Below are positions 7,853-17,273 of a stretch of 64,000 nucleotides of DNA, one piece after another. The notes beneath the pieces are model-generated. The model was not told the origin of the DNA and searched no databases. It saw only the letters and a program-made list of their open reading frames with translations. The stretch spans positions 43,150 through 107,149 of the forward strand of contig JAUSAZ010000171.1 of NCBI GenBank assembly GCA_030652255.1. The letters run 5' to 3'. This stretch comes from Myxococcales bacterium (GTDB lineage Bacteria > Myxococcota_A > Polyangia > Polyangiales > Ga0077539). Every line of letters begins with the position of its first letter. The first letter of the stretch is position 1. Made by a program: the position numbers and the translations under genes.

Positions 7853-10417
7853 GTGCTCCGACCGTCGCTGCTCGCGCTCGCCCTCCTCTCGTTCGCTGGC
7901 TGCGCCGACCCGACGCCGTTTCGCTGTGACCGCGTCGGAGCCTCGTGCGACGCCCCCGGCGTGTGCGTCGAGGGCTACTGCGCCGTGCCCGCGGCGGAGT
8001 GCGCCGCCGGCCGCAGGTACACCCGCACCGCCGCCGCGCCGGGCGCCTGCGTGCGCGTGACCGACGCCGGCGCGGACGCCGCCCTCGACGCCCCCGCGAT
8101 CGACGCCGCCGCCGAAGACGTCGTCGACGGCGGGAGCCCCGACCTGCCGCTGGACATCACCGCCGCGGACGTCGAACCCGACGCCCCCGCGGACGTGCCC
8201 GTGGCCGTCGATGTGCCCGTGGTCATCGATGTGCCCGTGGCCATCGATGTGCCCGTGGCCATCGACGTGCCCGTGGCCATCGACGTGCCCATCGCCGTCG
8301 ATGTGCCCGTGGCCATCGATGTGCCCATCGCCGCGGACGTGCCCGTGGTGGCGCCCGGCAACGTCTCCTTCCGTCGGCCGATCTCCTCGCCCGGCAGCGA
8401 CGTCGCGGTGCTGGGGATGGCCGTCGGTGACATCGACGCCGACGGCGTCCTCGACGTGGGCGTGGCCCGTAACGACAACCGGGTCGAGCTCTTCCGGGGC
8501 GCCGGGGACGGCACCTTCGCCTCGATCGCGATCGTCCCGACCCCGGGGTTGCGGGCGCTGGTGCTGGCCGACTTCGACGACGACGGCCGCGCCGACCTGG
8601 TCACGCTCGGCACCGACGTGCTCATCCGACGCGCCCAGAGCAACGGGACCCTGGGCCCGCCCGTGATGCTCGCGCCCTCCATGGGCGGCACCACCCTGCG
8701 CGTCGGCCAGGTGATCGGCACGCCCGCCCGCGACCTCGTGGTGGGGCTGCCCGAGGTCAACCAGGTCATGGTGATCCCGGAGGTGCTCGGGGTCGGCGGC
8801 CCGGTGACGCGCTTCACCACGCCCGTGCGCCCCGACACCCTGGAGCTCGTCGACCTCGACCGCACCCCCGACGGGATGGACGAGGTCATCGTCCTGAGCG
8901 GCAACGCCGCCGTCGGAAATCCGCAGGTGGCCGTGCACGCGGGCGGCACGGGCGGTCCCTCGATGGCCAACCACCGCACGCTGCTGCCCGTGAACAGCCG
9001 CGCGATCCGCGCGCGGGCGCTGGTGATCGGCGACTACGACGGCGACGGCTTCCGCGAGCCCGTGGTGGTCGACGACAGCGGGATCACCTTCCTCGGCAAC
9101 CCCCGCAGCATCGAGCTGACCGCCTTCGGGCGCATCCCGCTCGCCACCCCGGTGCACGGCGGCGCCTCCGGTCACCTCGACGGCAACGCCCTCTCGGACT
9201 TCGTGCTCATGGGCGAGGGCGACGGGCTCGTGCACCTCTTCCGCGGACCCTACACCGGCACCCCGACGCCCGACCCCTACGCCGTGCCGGGGGCGGTCGT
9301 CGCCACGGCCACGGGGCGCTTCAACCGCGACGACGCCGTCGACGTGCTCGTGTACGCCAACGGGCTCCACGTGCTCGCCGGGAACCTCGACGGCACCCTC
9401 GCCGCGCCGCGCGCCTACCGCACCTGCCCGGCGCCCGCCGGCACCGCCGTCGCGGACCTCGACGCCAACGGCACCAACGACGTCGCGGTGCTCTGCGGCA
9501 CGGCGAACGTGCTCAACGTGCACACCCTCACCAGCGCCCTGGCCCCGGTGGGAATCACCTCGCTCCCGCTCGGCTTCATGGCCACCGACGTGACCCTCGG
9601 GCTCATCAACGGCGACGCCCTCCCCGACCTGCTGCTCTGGAGCCGGGCGGACCGGCGGGCGCAGGCCGCGCTCATGGTCGGCGGCGCGCTCACCACGCGC
9701 AGCCCCTTCGCGGCGGGCACGCGGATGGCGCTCGGGCCGCTCAGCGACGCCGCCGGGCTCGACCTCGCCCTCGTCAACGGCAGCCGCGTCACGACGCTGA
9801 GCAACCTCGACGCGGTCTTCAGCGAGGTCTCGACGGACGAGGACGCCGCGCGCACCTACGTCGACGTGCAGGTCGCGGACTTCGACGGCAACAGCCGGGT
9901 GGAGGTGCTCGCGCTCGACGGCGCGCGCGGTGCGGTGGTGTCGACCGGGACCAACCCCGCCGGCAGGCTCGACCCCACCAGCCGGGTGTACCCGATGCGC
10001 GCCAACGCGCGGCGCTTCCTCGCGGTGCCCATGGGGGGCGGGGACGGCGTCGACCTCGTGGCGGCCTTCAGCGACGGCGCCGACGTCGAGGTGTACCGCC
10101 TGGCGACCACGGAGCTTCGGGTCGTCGGCCGATCGGCCACCACGGGCTCGTCGCTGATCGGCCTGACCGCGGGCCGGGTCTCCGCCGACGCCTGCGCCGA
10201 CGTGGTCACCCTCACCGCGGGCGGCGAGCGCATCGACGTGCACGCGGGCGACTGCGGCGGCGGCCTCGGGCGCCACGTGGGGATGCCGACCTTCGCCGCT
10301 AGCCACGTCACCCTCGCCGACGTCGACCGCGACGGCGCGCAGGACCTCGTCGTCGCCCACGGCCTCGGGCCCACGCGCACGGCGTATTTCTCCGTGTGGC
10401 GCAACACCGCGCGGTAG
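7853..10417 (+). CDS. Large lipoprotein with FG-GAP/VCBS beta-propeller repeats
   Basis: 854 residues from a GTG start, with lipoprotein signal LALALLSFAGC. A short Cys-rich segment follows (CDRVGASCDAPGVCVEGYC), then Asp/Ala/Pro/Val repeats of the form DVPVAI as a stalk, then many FG-GAP/VCBS blades with calcium-binding-like loops (DIDADGVLD, DFDDDGRAD, DYDGDG, DVDRDGAQD). This is a typical myxobacterial surface lipoprotein, probably a seven- or eight-bladed propeller. Function is unknown; integrin-like propellers generally bind ligands. No enzymatic motif was seen. Confidence 0.85.
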   Translation: MLRPSLLALALLSFAGCADPTPFRCDRVGASCDAPGVCVEGYCAVPAAECAAGRRYTRTAAAPGACVRVTDAGADAALDAPAIDAAAEDVVDGGSPDLPLDITAADVEPDAPADVPVAVDVPVVIDVPVAIDVPVAIDVPVAIDVPIAVDVPVAIDVPIAADVPVVAPGNVSFRRPISSPGSDVAVLGMAVGDIDADGVLDVGVARNDNRVELFRGAGDGTFASIAIVPTPGLRALVLADFDDDGRADLVTLGTDVLIRRAQSNGTLGPPVMLAPSMGGTTLRVGQVIGTPARDLVVGLPEVNQVMVIPEVLGVGGPVTRFTTPVRPDTLELVDLDRTPDGMDEVIVLSGNAAVGNPQVAVHAGGTGGPSMANHRTLLPVNSRAIRARALVIGDYDGDGFREPVVVDDSGITFLGNPRSIELTAFGRIPLATPVHGGASGHLDGNALSDFVLMGEGDGLVHLFRGPYTGTPTPDPYAVPGAVVATATGRFNRDDAVDVLVYANGLHVLAGNLDGTLAAPRAYRTCPAPAGTAVADLDANGTNDVAVLCGTANVLNVHTLTSALAPVGITSLPLGFMATDVTLGLINGDALPDLLLWSRADRRAQAALMVGGALTTRSPFAAGTRMALGPLSDAAGLDLALVNGSRVTTLSNLDAVFSEVSTDEDAARTYVDVQVADFDGNSRVEVLALDGARGAVVSTGTNPAGRLDPTSRVYPMRANARRFLAVPMGGGDGVDLVAAFSDGADVEVYRLATTELRVVGRSATTGSSLIGLTAGRVSADACADVVTLTAGGERIDVHAGDCGGGLGRHVGMPTFAASHVTLADVDRDGAQDLVVAHGLGPTRTAYFSVWRNTAR
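8193..8350. repeat. 18-bp tandem repeat encoding DVPVAI stalk
   Basis: Degenerate copies of GATGTGCCCGTGGCCATC, 18 bases long and in frame, encode the DVPVAI/DVPVAV hexapeptides of the FG-GAP lipoprotein. The units are interspersed with slightly diverged copies (DVPIAV, DVPVVI). Not CRISPR-like: there are no spacers. Confidence 0.85.
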
Positions 10418-10438
10418 CAGCCGGGGGCATGGGCGCGG

Positions 10439-10466
10439 TTGACAGCCCGACCCCCTGGGGTAGTGA
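10439..10466 (+). promoter_or_regulatory. Possible sigma-70-type promoter for the acyltransferase gene
   Basis: TTGACA (10439-10444) matches a -35 box, followed after 16 bases by TAGTGA (10461-10466) as a weak -10 box, about 33 bases before the ATG at 10499. The -35 match is notable in so GC-rich a context, but the -10 is poor. Confidence 0.3.
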
Positions 10467-10498
10467 GGTCCCCGCCCCCACCGATAGCCCTCCGGACG

Positions 10499-11605
10499 AT
10501 GAACCTCCCGCTCCGCCCACGGTATGTCCTGATCGACGCGCTGCGCGGGGTCGCGGCGTGCGCCGTGATGCTCTACCACTTCACCGGCGGCGACCTGCGA
10601 CCGGGCCTCACCCGGCTCTTCGGCGAGACGGTGCTCCGCGGGATGCACCAGGGCTGGCTCGGGGTGCAGGTGTTCTTCGTGCTCTCGGGCTTCGTCATCG
10701 CCAACACCATCGGCGACCGGCTGATCACCGCCGGCGACGCGCTGCGCTTCGCGTTACGCCGCCAGGTAAGGCTCGACCCGCCGTACTGGGTCTCCCTCGC
10801 GCTCACGGTGCTGGTGCCGTGGGTCACCGTCGCGCTCGGCTACCGGGGACGGCCGCTGCCGTCGCTGGGGGTCCTCGCGGCGCACGTGCTGTACCTCCAG
10901 GAGATCCTGCGCCTCCCGACGCTGCAGCCCGTGTACTGGACCCTCGCCATCGAGGTGCAGTTCTACATGGTCTTCGTGGCGGCGCTGGCGGCGCTGCGCC
11001 TCGCCCCGCGGGGGGTCGCGCCGTGGCTGGTGCTCGCCTCCGCGCTGCCCTCCCTCGACGCCTCGATGCACTGGCGCTTCCTGCACGGGTGGTTCATCCC
11101 GCACTGGTACCTCTTCGCGCTGGGCGCCTCGACCTACTGGGTGACCAGGCGCCGCCTGCCGCTCGCGCCGCACCTCGCCGTGCTCGCGTGGGCCGTCTGG
11201 CAGGGCGTGCACTTCGACCGCCTGGAGCCCATCGGCGGCGGCGCGGCGGTGCTGCTCCTCACCGTGGCGGGCCGCGTCGGGGGCCTCGAATCGTGGCTGC
11301 GCGCGCGGTGGCTGCAGTTCGTGGGGCGGGTGTCCTACGGGGTGTACCTCCTGCACCCGCTGGCGGGCGCGCAGGCGCGCTGGCACGTCGGCGTCCACGT
11401 CGACCTGCGCACGGGGCCCGGCGCGCTGGCCGTGCTCGTCGGCGCGGTGGCCCTCACCATGGTGCTCGCCTGGGCGATGCACCGCGCCGTGGAGGCGCCC
11501 GCGATGCGCCTCGCGGCGAAGTTCCGGTGGTGGCACGGCGACCGCGAGGGGGCCGCGCCCGGCTCAGGGGGTGCGAGACCTCACCCCCCGGCCCCCTCTC
11601 CATGA
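10499..11605 (+). CDS. Membrane O-acyltransferase (acyltransferase 3 family)
   Basis: A 368-residue polytopic membrane protein with about ten hydrophobic helices. It has the family hallmarks: an N-terminal DALRGVAACAVMLYHF with the conserved His, FFVLSGFV, and later GRVSYGVYLLHPL. Members transfer acyl groups to sugars, glycans or lipids at the inner membrane. The ATG at 10499 (MNLPLRPRYVLIDALRG) is preferred to the ORF-track start because the conserved domain begins immediately. The C-terminal tail (ARPHPPAPSP) and stop codon lie inside the palindromic repeat at 11573-11764, so the original gene end may have been replaced. Substrate cannot be predicted. Confidence 0.85.
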   Translation: MNLPLRPRYVLIDALRGVAACAVMLYHFTGGDLRPGLTRLFGETVLRGMHQGWLGVQVFFVLSGFVIANTIGDRLITAGDALRFALRRQVRLDPPYWVSLALTVLVPWVTVALGYRGRPLPSLGVLAAHVLYLQEILRLPTLQPVYWTLAIEVQFYMVFVAALAALRLAPRGVAPWLVLASALPSLDASMHWRFLHGWFIPHWYLFALGASTYWVTRRRLPLAPHLAVLAWAVWQGVHFDRLEPIGGGAAVLLLTVAGRVGGLESWLRARWLQFVGRVSYGVYLLHPLAGAQARWHVGVHVDLRTGPGALAVLVGAVALTMVLAWAMHRAVEAPAMRLAAKFRWWHGDREGAAPGSGGARPHPPAPSP

Positions 11606-11764
11606 ATGGTTCACTTCGGGGCACATCTCCCGGAACGGCTTGTTTCCAGGCACTACGCGCCGATGCAAGCCCTGGCGCGTAGTGCCTGGAAACAAGCCGT
11701 TCCGGGAGATGTGTCCCGAAGTGAACCATTCATGGAGAGGGGGCTTTGGGGGTGAGGTCTCGCG
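11573..11764. repeat. Near-perfect ~190-bp palindrome (family member 2)
   Basis: The arms run inward from GCGAGACCTCACCCCC and contain CCCCTCTCCATGAATGG, TTCACTTCGGG(G/A)CACATCTC and CCGGAACGGCTTGTTTCCAG, ending at GGCACTACGCGCC on both sides of a short loop (GATGCAAGCCCT). The same module forms the outer arms of 1352-1796. It lies between the converging acyltransferase and carboxylase genes, where its transcript would fold into a very long hairpin and could terminate both. No transposase is present. Confidence 0.9.
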
Positions 11765-11795
11765 AGGCCGGAGGACACCCCGCGTGGCCGGGCCC

Positions 11796-14700
11796 TCACC
11801 CCCCGCGCACCCGCGCGATGAGCCTCGGCCGCAGCGTCTGCGCCGCGATCACGGCGTCGAGGCTGCCCACCTTCAGCGCCCGCTCGACGGTGTGCACCCC
11901 GTCGAACTCCTTCGCGATGGCCGACTGCGCCTTCGCCTGCGCGGCCTTGAGCACCCGCTCGTGGTCGCCCGCGGCGCCCGCCCGCGCGTGCTTCGGCGCG
12001 GCCTCCAGCGCCCGGCGCGCCGCCACCACCTCCGGGTCGGCGTCGGCGCGGCGCCGCACCAGGCCCGGGAACACCACCGCCGCCGCGGGGCCTCCGCCGA
12101 TCACGCTCGCGAAGGAGCCCTGCAGCGCCAGCGCCTCCACCGCGGGGTTGAGCGCCCGCGAGAACACCACGTAGGCGCCGCCGTGGTAGCGCGACACCAC
12201 GCAGAACACGAAGGTGCCCTCGAAGTTCACCACCGCGCGGCCGATCTCCGCGCCGTGCTCGAGCTGTAGCTGCCGCAGCGAGTCGGGCGAGCCGTCGAAG
12301 CCCGACAGGTTGGCGAGCACCACCACCGGGCGCGCGCCGCTCGCGGCCGAGATGGCCCGGGCGACCTTGCGCGATGACAGCGGGAAGAGGGTGCCGCTGG
12401 TCCAGTGGTCGGGGCCGTCGGCGGGGGCGTCGCCGCGGCGGGCCACCGGGCGCGACTCGATGCCGATGCAGCACACCGGGTCGCCGCCGAGCCTGCCCTC
12501 CCACACCACCGCGCTCTCGGCGCCCTGCCACGCCGCCCAGCGCTCCAGGGCATCGGTGTCCTGGTCGAGCACCGCGCGCATCACCGGCCGGATCGCGAAG
12601 GGCCGCTTGCGACCCGGGTTGGTCGCCTCGTCGAAGATCTCCCCGACGGTGCGGTAGCCCTCGTCCCCCTCGTCGCCGTAGGGCGCGAGGGTCACGTCGC
12701 GATCCACCGGGTCGAGCGTGGCCGTCCGCCGCGGGCGACGCTCGCCCGGCGCCACCGCCGTCAGCGCCAGGTGCCGGAACAGCACCCGGTACGCCGCCGT
12801 CAGGTCGGCCGCGAAGTACTGGGCCTCGCCGTTGGGGCCCATCACCCGCTCGTACCCGCCGATGCCGTTGTTGTCCTCCGCCGCGACGCTCCCGGCGTAC
12901 TCCAGGGCCCGCTTGCCGGTGAGCAGCATCGCGCCCTGCGGCGTCATGATCAGCGCCCCGCGGCAGTGCAGGAGCATCGTGGCCTCGGCGTTCCAGTAGC
13001 TCTGGGCGCCCACGTTGATGCCGTCGACGATGACGTGGATGGTCCCGCGCGCCTGCGTGAAGCGCACGATGCGGGCGAGCACCCGCGCGGTCCAGTCGAG
13101 GTTCTCGGTGCCGCTGTCCATGGCGATGCGGGCGCCGCTCGACACGGCCACCCACTCGACGGGCATCCCCTCGCGCTCGGCGAGGTCGAGGGCCGCGATG
13201 ATGCGCCGGCACTCGGGCTCCGCGAGGGAGCCCATTGCCCGCGTGGGGTCGCCCACCAGCAGCACCCGGGAGAGCCCCTCGGGGAAGGGGTCGAAGCGGC
13301 TGGTGACCACCCCCACGACGATGCACGCGGCGTTGTGCCCGAAGGGGCGCTCGGCGGGCACGAGGCGCTCGCCGTCGGGCGCGAGGTCGAGCTCAGTGAA
13401 GGTCCCCGGGGGGAAGGGGCCCGCGTCGTCGTCGCGGGAGAGCGCCCGCAGGAGCTCGTAGGGGTAGAAGAGCCCCTTGCGCCGCGCCTCGACGATGCGT
13501 CGCTCGTCGGCGGTGAGGGCGCTCACGGGCTCGGCGTCGGGGTCGGCGGTGGTGAGCGTCGCGCCGTGGCCCGTGGGGTTGGTCCACTCGACCTGCACCG
13601 GGCGGCCGTCGCGGTGCGCGGGGTCGGGGCGGCGCGCGCGGAGGATCATCTTCTCCAGCCCGAGCCCCGCCGTCGCGGGCGCGAGACGCCGGGTCACGGT
13701 CATCATCTCCTCGCGGGTGAGCGTGAGCAGCGGGCGCGTGAAGACCACGAGGCGGTTCCAGAAGGGCTTCGGGTCGCGGGCGCGCACGGCCTGGGCGTCG
13801 CGCATGGCGTGGAGCGCCGTGAGGTACACCCGCTCGAAGCCCGGGATGGAGCGCAGCGCGCCCGTCGCGGGGTCGTACTCGGGGTCGATGCGCTCGACCT
13901 CCACGATGCACACGAGGCGCTCGTCGGAGGGGTCCTGCCGGGAGCGGGCCACGGCCAGGAAGACCTCGCCGGGCGCGGGCAGGCGCTCCAGCTCGAAGGC
14001 CCGCAGGCGCGCGATCTCGCAGGCCTCGACCCGCGCCGGGTGGAAGTCCCGCAGGAACACGTCCTCCGCGAACTCCCCGTCCCCGCGGCGGGTGAAGGTT
14101 CGGCTCAGTCGCCCGGCCTCCACGTTGCCCCAGGTGACCGAGAAGCGCTCCACGCCCCGCGGCATCCCCGCGAGCCGGGCGGCGCCGTCGGCGTGGAGCT
14201 CCGCGAGCCACTGCGCGTCGGGCTCGGCCACGAAGACGTCGACCTCCACCGCCTCCCCCGCGACGGGCGCGAGGCGGTCGAGCGCGAGCGCCGCGTCCGC
14301 GATCATCTCCGCCGGGCTCGACAGCACCGCCACGATGGCCCCTTCGGGGGCGCGGTAGAGCGCCGCGGTCGTGTCGTCGTCGAGGGCCCGCTCCCGCTCG
14401 GCGCGCGGGTGCATCCGCCGGGTGAGCAGGGCCAGCAGCTTCTCCCGCGGCGCCCGCAGCGCGAGGGCGGGGGCCACCGGCACCAGCGCCAGCAGCGCCC
14501 CGTGCGGCAGCTCGTCGAGCTCGGCGTAGATGGCAGCCCGCCGGGCCGCCGCCGCGTCGCCGTCCTCGCCCCGGATCGCCACGAGCCGCGCGAAGGCCTC
14601 GGCGGCGGCGCGCCCGAGGGTGCGGGCCTGCGCCGACTGCCGCGGCCGGTCGCAGAGGTGATACACCACGGTGTATGCCGCCTCCGAGAGGGCGCGGTCG

Positions 14701-17273
14701 CGGTGCACCACGATGGCCGCGAAGGCCTCCAGGCGCTCGCGCAGCTCGGTGCGCTCCTCCTCCGTGGCGTCGCCGCGGTCGTCGCGCACCGCCGCGGCGA
14801 GCGCGCCGTGGATCACCCGGTCGCGCAGCGCGAGCGCCCGGTGGGCCTGCAGGACGCGCAGCGTGGCGTCGTCGTGGCGGGCGGCGGCGTCGGCGTCGCG
14901 CACCTCGTGCCAGAGCAGGGCCGCGCGCACCTTCGCGACGAAGCCGTCGGGGAAGCCCTGGGCGCTGCCCCGCCGCGGGCGCAGGTAGCGCGCGAGGTGG
15001 TCGACCGGCGCGACGCCGTCGGGGCCGCGGGCGGTGTCGAAGAGGCGCTCGTGGGAGACGTAGGCGTCGAGGAGGCGGGCGAGCTCGGCGCGGCCGAGGC
15101 GCACCTTCGCGTCGCGCAGCAGCCCGAGCGAGCCGTTGACCTCGCGGGCGGGGAAGTCGTACCCGAGCACCGTGCCGAGGCGCAGGGCGCTGGCGCGCTC
15201 GCCGGGGTCGGTGGGGGCGTCGGCGCGCAAGGGGGCGAGGCCCTCGACGGAGGACCAGCGCTCGGCGTCTCGGCCCTCGATGACGGCGAGGCACTGCCCC
15301 GCGGTGACCAGCGACGAGGGGCCCACGAGCAGCCGCCCGATGCGCCCGGCGACGGGGGCCTCGATGGCGACCTCCATCTTCATGACCTCCAGGGTCATGA
15401 GCCGCTCGCCCTCGGCGACCATGGCGCCCTCGCGCACGCAGACCTCCGTCACCGCCGCGGGGACCGGGGCCACCACGCGGCCGTCGGAGGCGCGCGCGAG
15501 CCGGTGCGCCACGCTGTCGACCTCGACGTGCAGCGCGACGGGCGTGACCACCTGCACCACCGCGAGCCGGCGGCCGTGGAGGGTGAGCACCGCGGTGCCG
15601 GGGCCGGTGGCCTGGTAGGTGACGTCCGCCGACTGGCCCGCGCAGGTGACGCGGTAGCGGTCGGGCCCGGAGGCGAGCACCTCCAGGGAGAGCGAGGCCC
15701 CGCCGACGGCGAAGCGGAAGGTGCGCGGCTCGGCCTGCGGCACGTTGGTGGGCATGCCGCGGTGGGCGTGGAGCATCACCTCGGCGATCTCGTCGGCGCG
15801 GGCGCGCTGGTGCTCGCCGATGGCGGCCGCGACGAGGGCGGCGTCGAGGTGGCGGCGGGCGAGGGCCTGGGTGCGCTCGGCGATGTGCTGGTCGAGCCAG
15901 CGGGTGGTGACGCGGGCGTCGCGCAGGGCGTCGTGGGCGACGAGCTCGAGCAGCAGCGAGCGGTTGGAGGCGCCGCCCTCGATGGCGACGGTGCTGCGCG
16001 CGAGGGCCTCTTCCAAGCGGGCGAGGGCGTCCTCGCGGGTGGGCCCGGAGGCGATGACCTTGGCGAGCATGGAGTCGAACTCGCCGGGCACCACGTCGCC
16101 CGCGACGAAGCCCGAGTCGACGCGCACGCCGGGGCCCGTGGCGAGCTCGAAGCGGATGAGCCGGCCGGCGCTCGGGCGGAAGCCCTCGTCGGGGTCCTCG
16201 GCGTTGAGCCGGGCCTCGACGGCGTGGCCGCGGGGAGGGGGCAGCGACGCGGGCAGCGCCACGCCGCGGGCGACGTCGATCTGCATCCCGACGAGGTCGA
16301 GGCCCGTCACGCACTCGGTGACCGGGTGCTCCACCTGGAGCCGGGTGTTCATCTCCAGGAAGTAGAAGCCCGAGAGGTCGGGCCGCACGAGGAACTCCGC
16401 CGTCCCCGCGTTGACGTACCCGCTGGCCCTGGCGATGCGCACGGCGGCGGACTTGAGCTGCTCCTCCAGGGCGCCGAGGCCCGGCGCGGGGGCCTCCTCC
16501 AGCACCTTCTGGTGCCGGCGCTGCATGCTGCAGTCGCGGGTGCCCACGGCGTGCACGGTGCCGTGGGAGTCGGCGATGATCTGCACCTCGACGTGCCGCG
16601 CCTCCGGGGCGAAGGACTCCACCAGGAGCGTCGGGTCGCCGAAGGCCGAGCGGGCCTCGGCCGAGGCGCTGGCGAAGGCCGCGGCGACCTCGTCGACCGC
16701 GCGCACGATGCGGATCCCCCTGCCCCCGCCGCCCGCCGCGGCCTTGAGCAGCACCGGGAAGCCGATGCGCGTCGCGTGGGCGGCTGCTTCGGCGGCGTCG
16801 GCGACGGGGCCGCCGCTCCACGGGGTGACCGGGACGCCGTTGTCCTCGGCGACGCGCTTGCCGCCGATCTTGTCGCCCAGGAGGCGCATCGAGCTGCCCG
16901 ACGGGCCGATGAAGACGAGGCCCGCGTCGGCGCAGGCGTCGGCGAAGTCGGGGCGCTCGGAGACGAAGCCCCAGCCGGGCCAGACGGCGTCGCAGCGCGC
17001 CTCGACGAGCAGGGAGATCACCCGCGGCACGTCGAGGTAGGCGCTGCGCAGGGCGCCGGTGGAGCCCGGGACGAGGGCGTCGCCGAGGAGCACGGCGTCG
17101 TCGGCCTCGCGCACGAACATCGCGTCGCGGTCGGGGTGCGTGTAGAGCGCGACGACCTCCATGGGCTCGCGGTGGCAGCGGGACCACGCGCGCGCGGCGC
17201 GCAGGAAGCGCACGGCGGCCTCCCCCCGGTTGACGACCCCGACGCGGCGAAATGGGCGGTGGAGGAGGGACAT
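11796..17273 (-). CDS. Single-chain multidomain acyl-CoA (acetyl-CoA) carboxylase
   Basis: 1825 residues. Biotin carboxylase at ~1-450 with ATP-grasp loop AAAGGGGRGIRIV and RLQVEHPVTE; biotin carrier domain with the biotinyl lysine at about 632 in LEVMKMEVAIEAPVAG; a ~550-residue central region; then the N- and C-halves of the carboxyltransferase (AVSSGARIAMDSG at ~1380; RYHGGAYVVFSRALNP at ~1700). This order (BC-BCCP-central-CT) is that of eukaryotic acetyl-CoA carboxylase, not the usual split bacterial AccABCD. The central part aligns by eye with eukaryotic segments (FHPARVEACEIARLRAFEL). The ATG overlaps the pfa3 stop by one base (TGATG), so it is translated with the PUFA synthase and probably supplies its malonyl-CoA. 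Acetyl-CoA specificity is inferred; propionyl-CoA or a longer acyl-CoA is possible. The ORF-track start at 18209 is a false extension. Confidence 0.9.
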   Translation of the reverse strand: MSLLHRPFRRVGVVNRGEAAVRFLRAARAWSRCHREPMEVVALYTHPDRDAMFVREADDAVLLGDALVPGSTGALRSAYLDVPRVISLLVEARCDAVWPGWGFVSERPDFADACADAGLVFIGPSGSSMRLLGDKIGGKRVAEDNGVPVTPWSGGPVADAAEAAAHATRIGFPVLLKAAAGGGGRGIRIVRAVDEVAAAFASASAEARSAFGDPTLLVESFAPEARHVEVQIIADSHGTVHAVGTRDCSMQRRHQKVLEEAPAPGLGALEEQLKSAAVRIARASGYVNAGTAEFLVRPDLSGFYFLEMNTRLQVEHPVTECVTGLDLVGMQIDVARGVALPASLPPPRGHAVEARLNAEDPDEGFRPSAGRLIRFELATGPGVRVDSGFVAGDVVPGEFDSMLAKVIASGPTREDALARLEEALARSTVAIEGGASNRSLLLELVAHDALRDARVTTRWLDQHIAERTQALARRHLDAALVAAAIGEHQRARADEIAEVMLHAHRGMPTNVPQAEPRTFRFAVGGASLSLEVLASGPDRYRVTCAGQSADVTYQATGPGTAVLTLHGRRLAVVQVVTPVALHVEVDSVAHRLARASDGRVVAPVPAAVTEVCVREGAMVAEGERLMTLEVMKMEVAIEAPVAGRIGRLLVGPSSLVTAGQCLAVIEGRDAERWSSVEGLAPLRADAPTDPGERASALRLGTVLGYDFPAREVNGSLGLLRDAKVRLGRAELARLLDAYVSHERLFDTARGPDGVAPVDHLARYLRPRRGSAQGFPDGFVAKVRAALLWHEVRDADAAARHDDATLRVLQAHRALALRDRVIHGALAAAVRDDRGDATEEERTELRERLEAFAAIVVHRDRALSEAAYTVVYHLCDRPRQSAQARTLGRAAAEAFARLVAIRGEDGDAAAARRAAIYAELDELPHGALLALVPVAPALALRAPREKLLALLTRRMHPRAERERALDDDTTAALYRAPEGAIVAVLSSPAEMIADAALALDRLAPVAGEAVEVDVFVAEPDAQWLAELHADGAARLAGMPRGVERFSVTWGNVEAGRLSRTFTRRGDGEFAEDVFLRDFHPARVEACEIARLRAFELERLPAPGEVFLAVARSRQDPSDERLVCIVEVERIDPEYDPATGALRSIPGFERVYLTALHAMRDAQAVRARDPKPFWNRLVVFTRPLLTLTREEMMTVTRRLAPATAGLGLEKMILRARRPDPAHRDGRPVQVEWTNPTGHGATLTTADPDAEPVSALTADERRIVEARRKGLFYPYELLRALSRDDDAGPFPPGTFTELDLAPDGERLVPAERPFGHNAACIVVGVVTSRFDPFPEGLSRVLLVGDPTRAMGSLAEPECRRIIAALDLAEREGMPVEWVAVSSGARIAMDSGTENLDWTARVLARIVRFTQARGTIHVIVDGINVGAQSYWNAEATMLLHCRGALIMTPQGAMLLTGKRALEYAGSVAAEDNNGIGGYERVMGPNGEAQYFAADLTAAYRVLFRHLALTAVAPGERRPRRTATLDPVDRDVTLAPYGDEGDEGYRTVGEIFDEATNPGRKRPFAIRPVMRAVLDQDTDALERWAAWQGAESAVVWEGRLGGDPVCCIGIESRPVARRGDAPADGPDHWTSGTLFPLSSRKVARAISAASGARPVVVLANLSGFDGSPDSLRQLQLEHGAEIGRAVVNFEGTFVFCVVSRYHGGAYVVFSRALNPAVEALALQGSFASVIGGGPAAAVVFPGLVRRRADADPEVVAARRALEAAPKHARAGAAGDHERVLKAAQAKAQSAIAKEFDGVHTVERALKVGSLDAVIAAQTLRPRLIARVRGG

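Noticed and set aside
8193-8350. Possible CRISPR or regulatory repeat array
   Set aside because: 18-base in-frame coding repeats producing DVPVAI; no spacers.
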